In this document: positions 50,143 to 58,627 of the stretch, one piece after another
Position numbering within the stretch: position 1 is the first letter of the stretch
How the letters are laid out: each line of letters starts with the position of its first letter
Assembly: GCF_014646895.1 (NCBI RefSeq)
Contig: NZ_BMOD01000003.1
Location: forward strand, 201,425 to 265,424
From: Deinococcus roseus
Lineage (GTDB): Bacteria; Deinococcota; Deinococci; Deinococcales; Deinococcaceae
DNA length: 64,000 nucleotides
Direction of reading: 5' to 3'
Notes under the pieces: model-generated
Seen by the model: only the letters and a program-made list of their open reading frames with translations
Database searches by the model: none
What the model was told of the DNA's origin: nothing
Position numbers and translations under genes: made by a program

Positions 50143-51069
50143 TTATGCGTTTGAGGCAGGCTGCAGGCGTTTTGTCACTTCCAGCAGACTTTCCACACTG
50201 GCATTGAGCAGGGTGCTTTCGGCCATGGAAAGCCTGACTTGCAGGTTGCGCTGGATGCCTTTTTTGCCCAGCACACGGGGCAGGGACACCGCCACGGGCC
50301 AGCGGGCATCCAGACCGGACACCGTCAGAACCCGGTTTTGCTCCAGGGCCACAGCTTCCACCACCTGTGCAATGGCATCTGCCACCCCGTAGGACACTGC
50401 GCTTTTGCCTTGCAGGATGTTTACGCTGGCGCGGCGCACCTCATCTGCCAGTTCGTTGCGAATGGCGTTGTTCCAGGGCATCTGCTGGTCTGCAAAGTAA
50501 GCTTCCAGCGGGAGGCCCGCAATTCTGGCCTGGGACCACACCACCACTGCAGAGCGCCCTGCCTCACCGATCACTTCTGCCTGCACGTCTCTGGCATCCA
50601 CCCCGGCATGTTCAGCAATCAGGGCACGCAACCTGAAGGTGTCCAGTGCGGTGCCCAGCCCAATCACCTGCGCCTGTTTCTCTGTGGGAACCATGCGGGC
50701 CACCAGGGTGGTCATCACATCCACAGGCTGGGTGGCCACCAGAAAAACTGCATCTGGTACAACTTGCAGCGCCTGGCTGATGGTGTTCTGCAAGAGGGCC
50801 TCGTTGTCTTCCAGCAGCTCGGACAGTTCATGGTCAGGGTGCTGACCCAGACCCGCAGCAAACACCACCACTTCTGCATCCTGCAAATCCTGGTAGGTGC
50901 CACTGGTCACCTGGGCAAAAGATGAGGTGCCCTGCAAATCCAGCAGCTGGGCCTGTGCCCGCACCGGGTCGCGGTCCACCAGCACCAGCCGGGTGCACCA
51001 TGTTTTGCCCAGCAAAGCGTAAGCAACGGTTGAACCCAGTGTTCCTGCACCAACAATTCCGATTTTCAT
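50143..51069 (-). CDS. lactate/malate dehydrogenase-like protein lacking catalytic residues
   Basis: This 308-residue protein aligns with L-lactate and malate dehydrogenases along its length. The NAD-binding motif GIVGAGTLGSTVAYAL is intact, and the D-x-x-R pair is kept in LDTFRLR (D143, R146). However, the segment that should read GEHG reads GEAG (A170 replaces the catalytic histidine). The Asn of SNPVD is Gln (ATQPVD, Q114), and the mobile-loop arginine is missing (HPDHELSELL). It is therefore probably inactive as an LDH and may sense NAD(H) or act otherwise. It has its own SARP-type operator. Confidence 0.88.
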   Translation of the reverse strand: MKIGIVGAGTLGSTVAYALLGKTWCTRLVLVDRDPVRAQAQLLDLQGTSSFAQVTSGTYQDLQDAEVVVFAAGLGQHPDHELSELLEDNEALLQNTISQALQVVPDAVFLVATQPVDVMTTLVARMVPTEKQAQVIGLGTALDTFRLRALIAEHAGVDARDVQAEVIGEAGRSAVVVWSQARIAGLPLEAYFADQQMPWNNAIRNELADEVRRASVNILQGKSAVSYGVADAIAQVVEAVALEQNRVLTVSGLDARWPVAVSLPRVLGKKGIQRNLQVRLSMAESTLLNASVESLLEVTKRLQPASNA

Positions 51070-51137
51070 GGGGGCCTCCTGGCGGCTTCACCGGGTCACT
51101 TTGGTGTTGCCTGTGCCCTCATGGTGCGGTCAGGAAG

Positions 51138-51155
51138 TTACCAGGCCATTACCAG
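51138..51155 (-). promoter_or_regulatory. SARP-type direct repeat facing the LDH-like gene
   Basis: On the minus strand this reads CTGGTAA-TGGC-CTGGTAA, with an 11-bp period, 68 bp upstream of the start codon. Confidence 0.75.
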
Positions 51156-51210
51156 AACCACCCGGAAACAGGTCCGGGTGGTCTTGCGGGTGGTCTTGAA
51201 AGTGTTCAGG

Positions 51211-52071
51211 TCAATGGAATTCTGGCAGGTCTGCAAAGGGTTCTGCTTGCAGGATTCCCGGACAATCCCCACTGGATGTAAAAGGACAGCGGTCGGTCAT
51301 GCCGGGTTCGGTGTCTCCGGGGTTCTGGAGGCGTTTGCAGATGGCCTCCCCATCCTTGATGCGCTCGGCCAGCTGCACGGTGTCCCGCATGGGGGTGTCC
51401 TGCAGTTCGTTTTTTAAAAAGTGCAGGAAACGGCGGTAGTGTTCAATGGCGGCATAACGGTCCTCCACCACAGACAGACAGGTCATCAATTTCTGGTGGT
51501 AGTTCTCCCCAATAAATGGGTCCGATTTCAGGGCCCGGAACAGGGCATGCACGGTGGCCTCACACTGCCCTTCTGTGCAGTACAGCATGGAGAGCTCCAG
51601 CAAGGCCCGCACATAGGCGGTTTTGTGCTCCTCGCGGGCCTGAAACACCCAGTCCTGCTGGAAGCCCTCCAGGTAATTGCCGTTGTAGCAGGACAGGGCC
51701 TGCTGCAGGATTTTCAGGCGCTCCCGTCCTGTGTGGTGTTCAGACAGCTGCAGGTGAATGTAGAACTGGTAGAGGTCGCTCTGGGACAGCACCTCATGGG
51801 ACACCCGGTAACGCCCATATTGCTCCTGAATGCTGTCCGGGGTGCCCAGGGCATTGCGCACCCGGTGCAGGGTCACCCGGAAGCGGTTGTTGACGGTGGG
51901 GGATTCCTCCTCACCCCACAAATCCCTCAGGATCTCTGTTTTGCTGCGCCCTTCCACAAAGGACAGCAGGTAAAAAAACAGTTCGCGTGCAGGCTCGGAA
52001 TGAAACTGGGCCTGCTGGTCTCCCATTTTGATGTGGGCCTGTCCCAAAGTGCGGATGCTGAGGTGTGTCAT
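51211..52071 (-). CDS. SARP-type transcriptional regulator (winged helix plus BTAD domain)
   Basis: This 286-residue protein begins with an OmpR-like winged helix (ARELFFYLLSFVEGRSKTEILRDLW...NRFRVTLHRVRNALG) and continues with a bacterial transcriptional activation domain of helical TPR-like repeats (about 100-245: LKILQQALSCYNGNYLEGF, RALLELSMLYCTEGQ, ALFRALKSDPFIGENYHQKLM). This is the SARP/AfsR layout. The C-terminal 35 residues are low in structure and hold CPFTSSGDC. GGAG precedes ATG at 52071. SARPs bind 7-bp direct repeats with an 11-bp period, and five such sites lie around this gene, including one on its own promoter side. No signal input domain is visible. Confidence 0.88.
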   Translation of the reverse strand: MTHLSIRTLGQAHIKMGDQQAQFHSEPARELFFYLLSFVEGRSKTEILRDLWGEEESPTVNNRFRVTLHRVRNALGTPDSIQEQYGRYRVSHEVLSQSDLYQFYIHLQLSEHHTGRERLKILQQALSCYNGNYLEGFQQDWVFQAREEHKTAYVRALLELSMLYCTEGQCEATVHALFRALKSDPFIGENYHQKLMTCLSVVEDRYAAIEHYRRFLHFLKNELQDTPMRDTVQLAERIKDGEAICKRLQNPGDTEPGMTDRCPFTSSGDCPGILQAEPFADLPEFH

Positions 52072-52145
52072 TCTGGCTCCTGGACGGTCAGGCCCTGTTC
52101 TGAGATTGGGCTTCATGCCTCTGTCTCTATGCTGCACATCTGGCA

Positions 52146-52163
52146 TTACAGGACCATTACGGC
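52146..52163 (-). promoter_or_regulatory. SARP-type direct repeat facing the SARP gene
   Basis: On the minus strand this reads GCCGTAA-TGGT-CCTGTAA, a diverged pair of heptamers at an 11-bp period. It lies 74 bp upstream of the regulator start codon and suggests autoregulation. Confidence 0.6.
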
Positions 52164-52179
52164 GCTGCAAAGCCAGCCT

Positions 52180-52197
52180 CTGGTAATGACATGGTAA
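52180..52197 (+). promoter_or_regulatory. SARP-type direct repeat facing uspA
   Basis: CTGGTAA-TGAC-ATGGTAA with an 11-bp period. A TATCCT box follows 10 bp later, and the UspA start codon is 48 bp downstream. Confidence 0.72.
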
Positions 52198-52245
52198 CAC
52201 CCCTGCTTATCCTGAAAACAGGACCTGTGTCCCTGGAGGTGCCCG

Positions 52246-52653
52246 ATGCTCAACACAATCCTCGTTCCTGTGGCGGATGATCCGGCCAGTGAAAATTGCG
52301 TGCACCACGCATTTGACCTGTCCCGTCTGCTGGGCAGCAAAGTGATTTTGCTGTATGCCACAGAAAACCCCGATGACCTTGCATCGGGAAAAACCCTGCT
52401 GTCCACGCTGGCTGCAGGTGCCCGGTACCCTGCAAAACAACTGGTGGTGCTGGACCAGCCCATGTCTGCCGTGCTGAAAGCCATCGAGGTGCATCAGGTG
52501 GATCTGGTGCTGCTGGGTTGTGCAGACCCGCAATGCCCCTCCAGCCATCTGGTGCTGAATTTGCTGACCTGCACCCCTGTGCCCGTTCAGGTGGTGCCCA
52601 TGGTGCGCCGTGCCCGACGGGGGTTTCTGGATCGGGTGCAGCCTTTCCCCTGA
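52246..52653 (+). CDS. universal stress protein (UspA family)
   Basis: This 135-residue protein has the Usp fold: NTILVPVADDPASENCVHHAFDLSRLLGSKVILLYA at the N-terminus and VDLVLLGCADP followed by LLTCTPVPVQVVPM at the end. The glycine-rich ATP-binding loop normally reading GxxGxxxxxxxGS is weak (LLGCADPQCPSSH), so nucleotide binding is uncertain. GGAGG precedes the ATG. It is divergent from the SARP gene and carries the same operator type. Confidence 0.85.
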   Translation: MLNTILVPVADDPASENCVHHAFDLSRLLGSKVILLYATENPDDLASGKTLLSTLAAGARYPAKQLVVLDQPMSAVLKAIEVHQVDLVLLGCADPQCPSSHLVLNLLTCTPVPVQVVPMVRRARRGFLDRVQPFP

Positions 52654-52753
52654 ATGTAAACCCTCTGTTTTCAGGGGATCTGCCGTCTGGCCGATGTGCC
52701 CATAAAGCCCCGGGCAATATACTCCAGAAAATCCATCCGAAAATGGGGTATCT

Positions 52754-53737
52754 GTGCTGAATTCAGAGCTGAATCCAGAAAGCATTGCCAGCATCATCCA
52801 CACCGCTGCAGACCGCCTGCAAAGCCATTATGTTTTTCCAGACAGGGGAGAGCAGATCGCTGCAGACCTCAAAGCCCATGTTCAGCAAGGGCGTTTTCAG
52901 GATTGCCAGACCCCTGAAGAATTCGCAAAACAGGTCACGGCAGTGCTGCTGGAAGTCTCTGCAGACCGGCACATCCGCATGCGTTACCATCCGGCAGGCG
53001 CTCCAGAATTGAATTTTGATCCGCCCTCACCTGAGGTGGTCAAATGGCTGAAAGAAGAGCAACGCCTCAGCAATTACGGGTTTTACAAAGTGGAACGCCT
53101 GAACGGCAATGTGGGTTACCTGGATTTGCGGGCTTTTGCTGCCGCAGCTTTTGCAGCAGAAACCGCCATCGCTGCCATGCAATTTCTGGCCCACACAGAC
53201 GCTGTGATCATTGACCTGCGCAACAATGGGGGAGGGGACCCCGAAATGATCCAGTTGATCAGCACCTACCTTTTTGAGGAGGTCACCCACCTCAACAATT
53301 TTTATTTTCGCCCAGCAGACCAGACCCACCAGACCTGGACGTTGCCTTATGTTCCCGGAAAACGCCTGCTGCACCAGCCTGTGTACCTGCTGACCAGCAA
53401 TTACACCTTTTCTGCAGCAGAAGAATTCACCTACAACCTCAAGAACCTCAAACGGGCCACCATTGTCGGAGAGACCACCGGAGGAGGCGCCCACCCAGGA
53501 GGATCGGTCAAGGTTCATGAGCATTTCACGGTTTTTGTGCCCACCGGGCGGGCCATCAACCCCATCTCTGGCACCAACTGGGAAGGCACAGGCGTGGAGC
53601 CCGACGTGCAACTTCCAGCAGATCAGGCTTTTGACCACGCTTACCAGGATGCCCTGCAAAAGGTGCTGAACCAGCTTCCAGAGCATGCTGTCTATGAAAA
53701 ACAGCGCCAGGAGATTCAGGAGATCCTGCAGTCCTGA
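52754..53737 (+). CDS. S41-family peptidase (IRBP/tail-specific protease-like)
   Basis: This 327-residue protein starts at GTG 52754 and has an N-terminal helical domain (ESIASIIHTAADRLQSHYVF) followed by an S41 protease core. VGYLDLRAFA and AVIIDLRNNGGGDPEMIQLI are the strand and oxyanion segments, and the nucleophilic serine is likely S220 in YTFSAAEEF. It lacks a PDZ domain and a signal peptide, as in the IRBP-like subgroup. A TATACT box lies near 52719. Confidence 0.85.
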   Translation: MLNSELNPESIASIIHTAADRLQSHYVFPDRGEQIAADLKAHVQQGRFQDCQTPEEFAKQVTAVLLEVSADRHIRMRYHPAGAPELNFDPPSPEVVKWLKEEQRLSNYGFYKVERLNGNVGYLDLRAFAAAAFAAETAIAAMQFLAHTDAVIIDLRNNGGGDPEMIQLISTYLFEEVTHLNNFYFRPADQTHQTWTLPYVPGKRLLHQPVYLLTSNYTFSAAEEFTYNLKNLKRATIVGETTGGGAHPGGSVKVHEHFTVFVPTGRAINPISGTNWEGTGVEPDVQLPADQAFDHAYQDALQKVLNQLPEHAVYEKQRQEIQEILQS

Positions 53738-53788
53738 CCTCCTGAACCTTCACCCAACAAAAGGGACCCACAAAAAGACATGTGATCT

Positions 53789-54346
53789 TCAGGAACTTGC
53801 TCTGGATCTGCTGCGGTTTCTGGGGGTTGCCGCCGCTTCTTCCATGGAACGCTGTTGCTGCTTTAAAGGAGAATTCAGAACCAGATCCATTTGCTCTTCG
53901 GAAGCTTGCAGGGTGGTTCCGCGCTGGCGCAGGGAGTAAATGCACATCTGGCCAACAAACCTGCCGTACAGGATGCCCTTTTTGCGCATTTCTTCCAGGG
54001 TCGCCCTGGCATCTTCCAGATTGAGGTGCAGTTTTCTGGCCACACTGACGGAGGTTTCGGTGGTGCCATCTGCAAAATGGGTTTCCAGTCTGCCAAACCA
54101 GGCATCTTGCACCCTCTGAAGGTCATGTTCAAATTCCCGCTTGCTGTAGCGAATGGAGTTGCGCAGCAAATTGATTTGCACCAGGCCCTGCGAAACCAGT
54201 TCTTCCATCACCTTGCTCACGTTGCTGGTGCTGCACCCCAGGGCCAGACGAATGTCCTGGCTGCACAGGGATTCCCGGGTGTTCAGCAATTTCAGGACGA
54301 TGGTGTGCTGTTCCTGCGTGGTGTTCCAGGTGGAATTCAAGGTCAT
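53789..54346 (-). CDS. winged-helix DNA-binding protein
   Basis: This 185-residue protein has an N-terminal winged helix (QHTIVLKLLNTRESLCSQDIRLALGCSTSNVSKVMEELVSQGLV) and a second helical region (ETSVSVARKLHLNLEDARATLEEMRKKGILYGRF) that looks like another winged helix. The C-terminus is polar and basic (TPRNRSRSRASS). GAGGAAAA precedes ATG at 54346. No ligand domain is visible. Targets are unknown. Confidence 0.75.
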   Translation of the reverse strand: MTLNSTWNTTQEQHTIVLKLLNTRESLCSQDIRLALGCSTSNVSKVMEELVSQGLVQINLLRNSIRYSKREFEHDLQRVQDAWFGRLETHFADGTTETSVSVARKLHLNLEDARATLEEMRKKGILYGRFVGQMCIYSLRQRGTTLQASEEQMDLVLNSPLKQQQRSMEEAAATPRNRSRSRASS

Positions 54347-54741
54347 GGTTTTCCTCTTTCTTGATGCAGGGTCAGGCAGGTGCAAAGATAAGGAGGTTGC
54401 AACGGACCTCCTGAGGGATCAACTTGACGATAAAGGCTGAGGATCAAATGGAACCAACATTGCCAGAAAAACACTGGCTTCTGGGCCTCCATTTTATAAT
54501 ATTCACATGAGAATTGGGATTTGTCAGGGGGTTTTTGACAATCAGGGCGTTTTCTTTAAAGCTTTTGCTGTCACCAATGAACACCAGAAATTCTGGTCGC
54601 ACAGAAACATTGTGGTGTTTGTTACAATATTGACGGATTCTCTGTGAGAGAATGCAAGCCTTCCAGGAACGCCCGAATCAACACGGCACAGGTTTTTGAG
54701 TGCGGTGTTTTTTTTGTTCCTGAAGGGAAAAGAGACAGCAC
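54347..54741. other. intergenic and 5' leader region before the cold-shock gene
   Basis: No protein gene is seen in 395 bp. TACAAT near 54623 is a likely -10 box, giving the csp mRNA a leader of about 110 nt. The leader contains a hairpin (ATTCTCT-GTG-AGAGAAT, near 54639-54655), in keeping with the long structured leaders of cold-shock genes. Confidence 0.5.
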
Positions 54742-55002
54742 ATGGCTTCAGGAAAAGTAAAGTGGTTCAACGCAGAAAAAGGTTTCGGATTTATTTCACA
54801 CGAAGGGCAACCTGATTTGTTCGCCCACTTCAGTGCCATCAAGAGCACTGGCTTCAAAAAACTCAACGAAGGCGACGAAGTTGAATTTGATGTGGAACCC
54901 GGCCAGAACGGCAAAGGCCCCCAGGCCAAAAACATCGTGGTCACCAAAGCTGCACCCGAAGGCTCCTACGACAGCCGTCCCCAGCGTCAAAGCCGCTGGT
55001 AA
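54742..55002 (+). CDS. cold-shock domain protein
   Basis: This 86-residue protein is a CspA-type RNA chaperone: GKVKWFNAEKGFGFISHEG holds RNP1 (KGFGFIS), and LFAHFSAI is RNP2. A 15-residue extension, rich in Ser, Arg and Gln (SYDSRPQRQSRW), follows the usual 68-70 residue domain. It is transcribed alone, with a terminator 19 bp after the stop. Confidence 0.95.
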   Translation: MASGKVKWFNAEKGFGFISHEGQPDLFAHFSAIKSTGFKKLNEGDEVEFDVEPGQNGKGPQAKNIVVTKAAPEGSYDSRPQRQSRW

Positions 55003-55020
55003 GGCCAGATCTTAAACCTG

Positions 55021-55053
55021 AACAGGACCGGATTTCCGGTCCTGTTTTGTTTG
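55021..55053 (+). terminator. intrinsic terminator of the cold-shock gene
   Basis: AACAGGACCGG (55021-55031) and CCGGTCCTGTT (55036-55046) form a perfect stem with a short loop, followed by TTGTTTG. Confidence 0.88.
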
Positions 55054-55075
55054 CCTGTTTTGTTTGCGTTAAAAC

Positions 55076-55285
55076 TCAACCCTGCCCGGAACGGGGCCGT
55101 CCGCGGCCTTTGCCCTGGGGTCTGGAGGGGGATTTCACTTCTGCAGCTTCATCCCGGCAGCGGTCCAGGCACAGGGACCATTCCTCCACGGTTTTTAAGC
55201 CTGCATTGATGGCCTGGAAAGGACTGCTGAAGCCTGTTCCTGTCAAGAATTCCCTTTTGGCACGTGCAAGAACAGATTCAATCAT
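55076..55285 (-). CDS. small basic hypothetical protein
   Basis: This 69-residue protein (MIESVLARAKREFLTGTGFS) has a helical N-terminal part with two cysteines (SLCLDRCRDEAAEV) and a basic, glycine- and arginine-rich end (KGRGRPRSGQG). It has no ribosome site, but TACACT lies 6 nt before ATG, so it fits the leaderless class. I do not recognise a family. Confidence 0.55.
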   Translation of the reverse strand: MIESVLARAKREFLTGTGFSSPFQAINAGLKTVEEWSLCLDRCRDEAAEVKSPSRPQGKGRGRPRSGQG

Positions 55286-55372
55286 CTTTTAAGTGTATCA
55301 TGGATGCGAAAAAAATTGCGCTGGAAGCGAAAATTCTGCGGTTTTTGGCCTGTTTCCTGCTACAGTGAACGC

Positions 55373-56047
55373 ATGACCTCCTCGTTCTTTCACCCCAAAA
55401 ATCCTTTTCTGGGGGCCAGAATGGCTGTCCTGCTGATCATTGGGGTGCAGGTGCTTTCAAACGACCAGATCCTGATTGGGGGCCGCTACCTGATGCCTGT
55501 GCTGGAACTGGTGTTGTTTCTGTGTGTGACTTTTGTGCACCACAGCCACTGGAAGGCCCACTTGCGGGATCAAAAGCACCCGCGCGGGTTTCTGGACAAC
55601 AACGTCACGGTGCTGACTGTGCTGCTGGTCTTTTTGTTGCTGACTGTGAACTCTCTTTCTTTGCGCTCACTTTTGCTGCACTTGCTGAATGCCTCTGATG
55701 CCACCGGAAAAACCCTGCTGTCCGATGCGTTCCTGATCTGGATCAACAACCTGGTGATTTTTGCCCTGCTGTACTGGGAACTGGACCGGGGAGGTCCCTG
55801 GCTGAGGGTCACCGGAAAAGAGCGCCTTCCAGATTTTCAATTCACCCAGATGTCGGATGCCCAGAGCCGCTGGAAGCCCAACTTCACCGATTACGTGTTT
55901 CTGGCTTTCACCAATGCCACGGCATTTTCTCCTACGGACACCCTGCCCCTGACCCCCAGGGCCAAATGGCTGATGATGGTGCAGGCCATGCTGTCTTTTG
56001 TGACCGTGGCCATTGTGGCTGCCAGGGCCGTGAACATCCTGGGTTGA
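55373..56047 (+). CDS. DUF1345-like membrane protein
   Basis: This 224-residue protein has about five transmembrane helices and ends with the segment WKPNFTDYVFLAFTNATAFSPTDTLPLTPRAKWLMM. That segment is characteristic of the DUF1345 group, with a possible ion-channel-like architecture. The start is ATG at 55373, with TACAGT 6 nt upstream (leaderless), so the longer frame is rejected. The function is unknown. Confidence 0.8.
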   Translation: MTSSFFHPKNPFLGARMAVLLIIGVQVLSNDQILIGGRYLMPVLELVLFLCVTFVHHSHWKAHLRDQKHPRGFLDNNVTVLTVLLVFLLLTVNSLSLRSLLLHLLNASDATGKTLLSDAFLIWINNLVIFALLYWELDRGGPWLRVTGKERLPDFQFTQMSDAQSRWKPNFTDYVFLAFTNATAFSPTDTLPLTPRAKWLMMVQAMLSFVTVAIVAARAVNILG

Positions 56048-56066
56048 GATTCTTTATAATTCACCC

Positions 56067-56618
56067 ATGACAGAACCAGACAGCATCTTTCTGATTCAGG
56101 AACAGGCAGGGTACACCCCCAAAATCGGCTTGCTGGTCAGCATGCTGCAAAATTCCAGGCATCACTTGCTCAGGGCTGTTCGGGACCTGTCAGAAGCAGA
56201 ACTGGATGCCAAACCTCTGGGAGCCACCAACACCATTGGTGCCCTGCTCGCCCACCTGAATGCTGCAGAAACCATGTTCCAGCGCATGACCTTTGAAGGC
56301 AGGCGTTTCGCAGAACATGAAGGCGCTCTGGAAGCCGATTTCAGATTGCAAAACAGCGACCAGCCCAGACACCAGCCTCTGGCCCATCATCTGGAAACCC
56401 TGGCAGCCACCAGAGCAAAAACCCTGCAGGGCTTTCAGGAGCGGGACGATGCATGGCTGGAGCACCGCACCACTTTTTTTGGACAGCCTGCCAACTGGCA
56501 TTACTACTGGTTCCATTACCTGCAAGACGAGGTGCGCCACACCGGGCAAATCACCCTGATTCGCAAGCACCTGCTGCCTGAGGCCCAGAAGTGCTTCAAT
56601 CCTTACAGTCTGGGCTGA
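56067..56618 (+). CDS. DinB-family protein
   Basis: This 183-residue protein has the four-helix DinB/YfiT layout. Likely metal-ligand histidines are in ALLAHLNAAE and near the end in YLQDEVRHTGQI. Several DinB paralogues are known in Deinococcus, some damage-induced. Proposed roles are metal-dependent thiol transferases, but most are uncharacterised. TATAAT lies exactly 6 nt before ATG (leaderless). I see no DdrO-type motif close upstream. Confidence 0.88.
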   Translation: MTEPDSIFLIQEQAGYTPKIGLLVSMLQNSRHHLLRAVRDLSEAELDAKPLGATNTIGALLAHLNAAETMFQRMTFEGRRFAEHEGALEADFRLQNSDQPRHQPLAHHLETLAATRAKTLQGFQERDDAWLEHRTTFFGQPANWHYYWFHYLQDEVRHTGQITLIRKHLLPEAQKCFNPYSLG

Positions 56619-56620
56619 GA

Positions 56621-56926
56621 TCAACTGATGTTAAAGCTGTCAGAAATCATCTGAGCAAGAGATTTTAACCGTTGAACATACTCTGGATGTGCTTCTGGCA
56701 ATGTTTTGACCTGATCAATGTGTTGCAGAAGAAGGGCATGAAATTCTGTGATTTCCCTGGCTGGCATGTTACCCACAACCAGATAACCGACCTGTGCAGC
56801 TTCCCCAGCTGTTTCCTGTAGCTGGGTGTTTTGAGCCTGCTGCATGATGAATTCCAGCAGGTTTTGAAAGGCCCAGCTTGCCAGAGGGATCCCCTGTTCA
56901 TTCTCCTGTATTTCAATAACAGCCAT
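56621..56926 (-). CDS. hypothetical helical protein
   Basis: This 101-residue protein begins MAVIEIQENEQGIPLASWAF and is predicted mostly helical (LLEFIMQQAQNTQLQETAGEAA). The start is chosen at 56926 because GGAGG lies 5 nt upstream. The frame is open to 56980. It ends 2 bp after the convergent DinB stop. I do not recognise it. Confidence 0.65.
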   Translation of the reverse strand: MAVIEIQENEQGIPLASWAFQNLLEFIMQQAQNTQLQETAGEAAQVGYLVVGNMPAREITEFHALLLQHIDQVKTLPEAHPEYVQRLKSLAQMISDSFNIS

Positions 56927-56980
56927 ATCATCCTCCAGGTCTGAAAACTCCTGGAGTTCAGCGTACATGAAACCCAGCAC

Positions 56981-57589
56981 TCACCCGTTCAAATGTGGCA
57001 GGGGCTGCACCTCATGGGCCAGGTCCCAGTGCGGGCTTTTCTGCACCAGACGGGCCAGTTGCGTCAGGTCGTGCAGGATTTTCTGCCCTTCAGGCCAGCT
57101 TCCCAGACCGCTGTCTGCATTGATGTGCCCAAGGTCGCCCAGCAGCAGGTACTGGCTTCCCCAGGAGAGGGCCAGTTCCCGGGCTTTGTCTGCGGTGCAG
57201 GTGGGGTCGTTGCTGCTGGACACCACCACACTGGGAAAGGGCAGGGAGTTTCTGGGGATGGGGGCAAAATTCCTCAGGGGGTGGGGGGCCTTGCGGCGCT
57301 CCACATCGGCCGGGGCGACCAGGAGTGCGCCTGCCACACGGGTTTCGCGGATTCTGGCCCAGTGCGCAATGGTGATGCAGCCCAGACTGTGCCCCACCAG
57401 GATCACGGGCCGTCTGGCCTGCTGGATCTGGGCTTCCAGGGCTTCCACCCAGTGCGAGCGCACGGGTTGTGCCCAGTTCCGTTGCTGAACCCGTTTGAAA
57501 TGGGGGTTCTGCCTTTCCCAGTGGGTCTGCCAGTGGTTTTCACCGCTGTTGTTCCAGCCAGGGAGAATCAGCACATCGAAATCGGTCAT
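56981..57589 (-). CDS. RBBP9/YdeN-family alpha/beta hydrolase
   Basis: This 202-residue serine hydrolase has the short RBBP9 fold: DVLILPGWNNSGENHWQTHWE at the start, the nucleophile S68 in VGHSLG, D128 in SSNDPTC and H155 in GDLGHINADSGLG. These are the three catalytic positions of the family. AGGAGG precedes ATG. It is downstream of, and on the same strand as, nothing obviously related. The substrate is unknown. Confidence 0.9.
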   Translation of the reverse strand: MTDFDVLILPGWNNSGENHWQTHWERQNPHFKRVQQRNWAQPVRSHWVEALEAQIQQARRPVILVGHSLGCITIAHWARIRETRVAGALLVAPADVERRKAPHPLRNFAPIPRNSLPFPSVVVSSSNDPTCTADKARELALSWGSQYLLLGDLGHINADSGLGSWPEGQKILHDLTQLARLVQKSPHWDLAHEVQPLPHLNG

Positions 57590-57643
57590 GGGGGTACCTC
57601 CTGAGGAAATGGGAATGAAGTGGGATGACCCGTTGTGGTTAGG

Positions 57644-58627
57644 TCAATCAAAAACCGTAAGCTGCTCAGGCCTGAAAAACAGGCTGCTTTGTGGGGTGAG
57701 GCCAAGGGTCTTGAAGTGCGTTCGGGGAAGTTCCACTTCCAGGGTGCTTTCTCCGTGCACGTCCTCCACTTCCAGACGGGCCAGAGGACCAATCAGGTGG
57801 ATGTGCCGGATGCGGCCTTCCCGAAAATCCGGTCCAGCGGGTTCTGCTGCCACCTCGAATTCGTGGGGGCGCACAAAGCCGTTCTGACCTCTGGCGGAAA
57901 AGGTGTTGGAACGCCCGAGGAAGTGGTACACAAAGGGGGTGGCGGGTTTGTCGTAAACAGTTTCCGGGCTGCCCACCTGCTCAATGTGACCCTCGTTGAA
58001 CACCACCACCTGACTGGCGACTTCCAGGGCTTCTTGCTGGTCATGGGTCACGAAAACGCTGGTGACGTGGATTTCCTCGTGCAGGCGTCTGAGCCAGGTG
58101 CGCAGTTCTTCCCGCACTTTGGCATCCAGTGCCCCGAAAGGTTCGTCCAGCAGCAGGACTCTGGGTTGCACGGCCAGTGCACGGGCCAGGGCAACACGCT
58201 GCCTTTGCCCACCCGAAAGCTGCGCAGGATAGCGTTCTGCAGCCCAGTCCAGCTGCACCAGTTTCAGCAGGCGCTGCACTTCTTTTTTGATAATCAGCCC
58301 ATCAGGACGCTGGGAACGGGGTTTCACTTTCAGACCAAAGGCCACGTTTTCAAACACGGTCATGTGCCTGAACAGGGCGTAATGCTGGAACACAAAACCC
58401 ACTTCGCGGTCCCGCACGTTCTGGTCGGTGGCATCCTGCCCGGACAGCAGCACCCTTCCGGTGTCGGGTTGTTCCAGACCTGCAATGATCCTCAGCAGGG
58501 TGGTTTTTCCGCTGCCAGAGGGTCCCAGCAGGGCCACCAGTTCTCCGCTGGGGATGTCCAGGCTGATGTTGTTCAGCACACGGGTCTGTCCGTAGGTTTT
58601 GCTGACATTCTGAATGTGGATGCTCAT
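57644..58627 (-). CDS. cysA: sulfate/thiosulfate ABC transporter ATPase
   Basis: This 327-residue ATPase has Walker A GPSGSGKT (35-42), signature LSGGQRQRVALARAL, and Walker B LLLDEPFGALD, followed by a C-terminal TOBE-like regulatory domain. Close identity to CysA (QRLLKLVQLDWAAERYPAQLSGG, VTHDQQEALEVA) and its position after two CysTW permeases support sulfate import. Its start overlaps the upstream permease gene by 4 nt. Confidence 0.93.
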   Translation of the reverse strand: MSIHIQNVSKTYGQTRVLNNISLDIPSGELVALLGPSGSGKTTLLRIIAGLEQPDTGRVLLSGQDATDQNVRDREVGFVFQHYALFRHMTVFENVAFGLKVKPRSQRPDGLIIKKEVQRLLKLVQLDWAAERYPAQLSGGQRQRVALARALAVQPRVLLLDEPFGALDAKVREELRTWLRRLHEEIHVTSVFVTHDQQEALEVASQVVVFNEGHIEQVGSPETVYDKPATPFVYHFLGRSNTFSARGQNGFVRPHEFEVAAEPAGPDFREGRIRHIHLIGPLARLEVEDVHGESTLEVELPRTHFKTLGLTPQSSLFFRPEQLTVFD

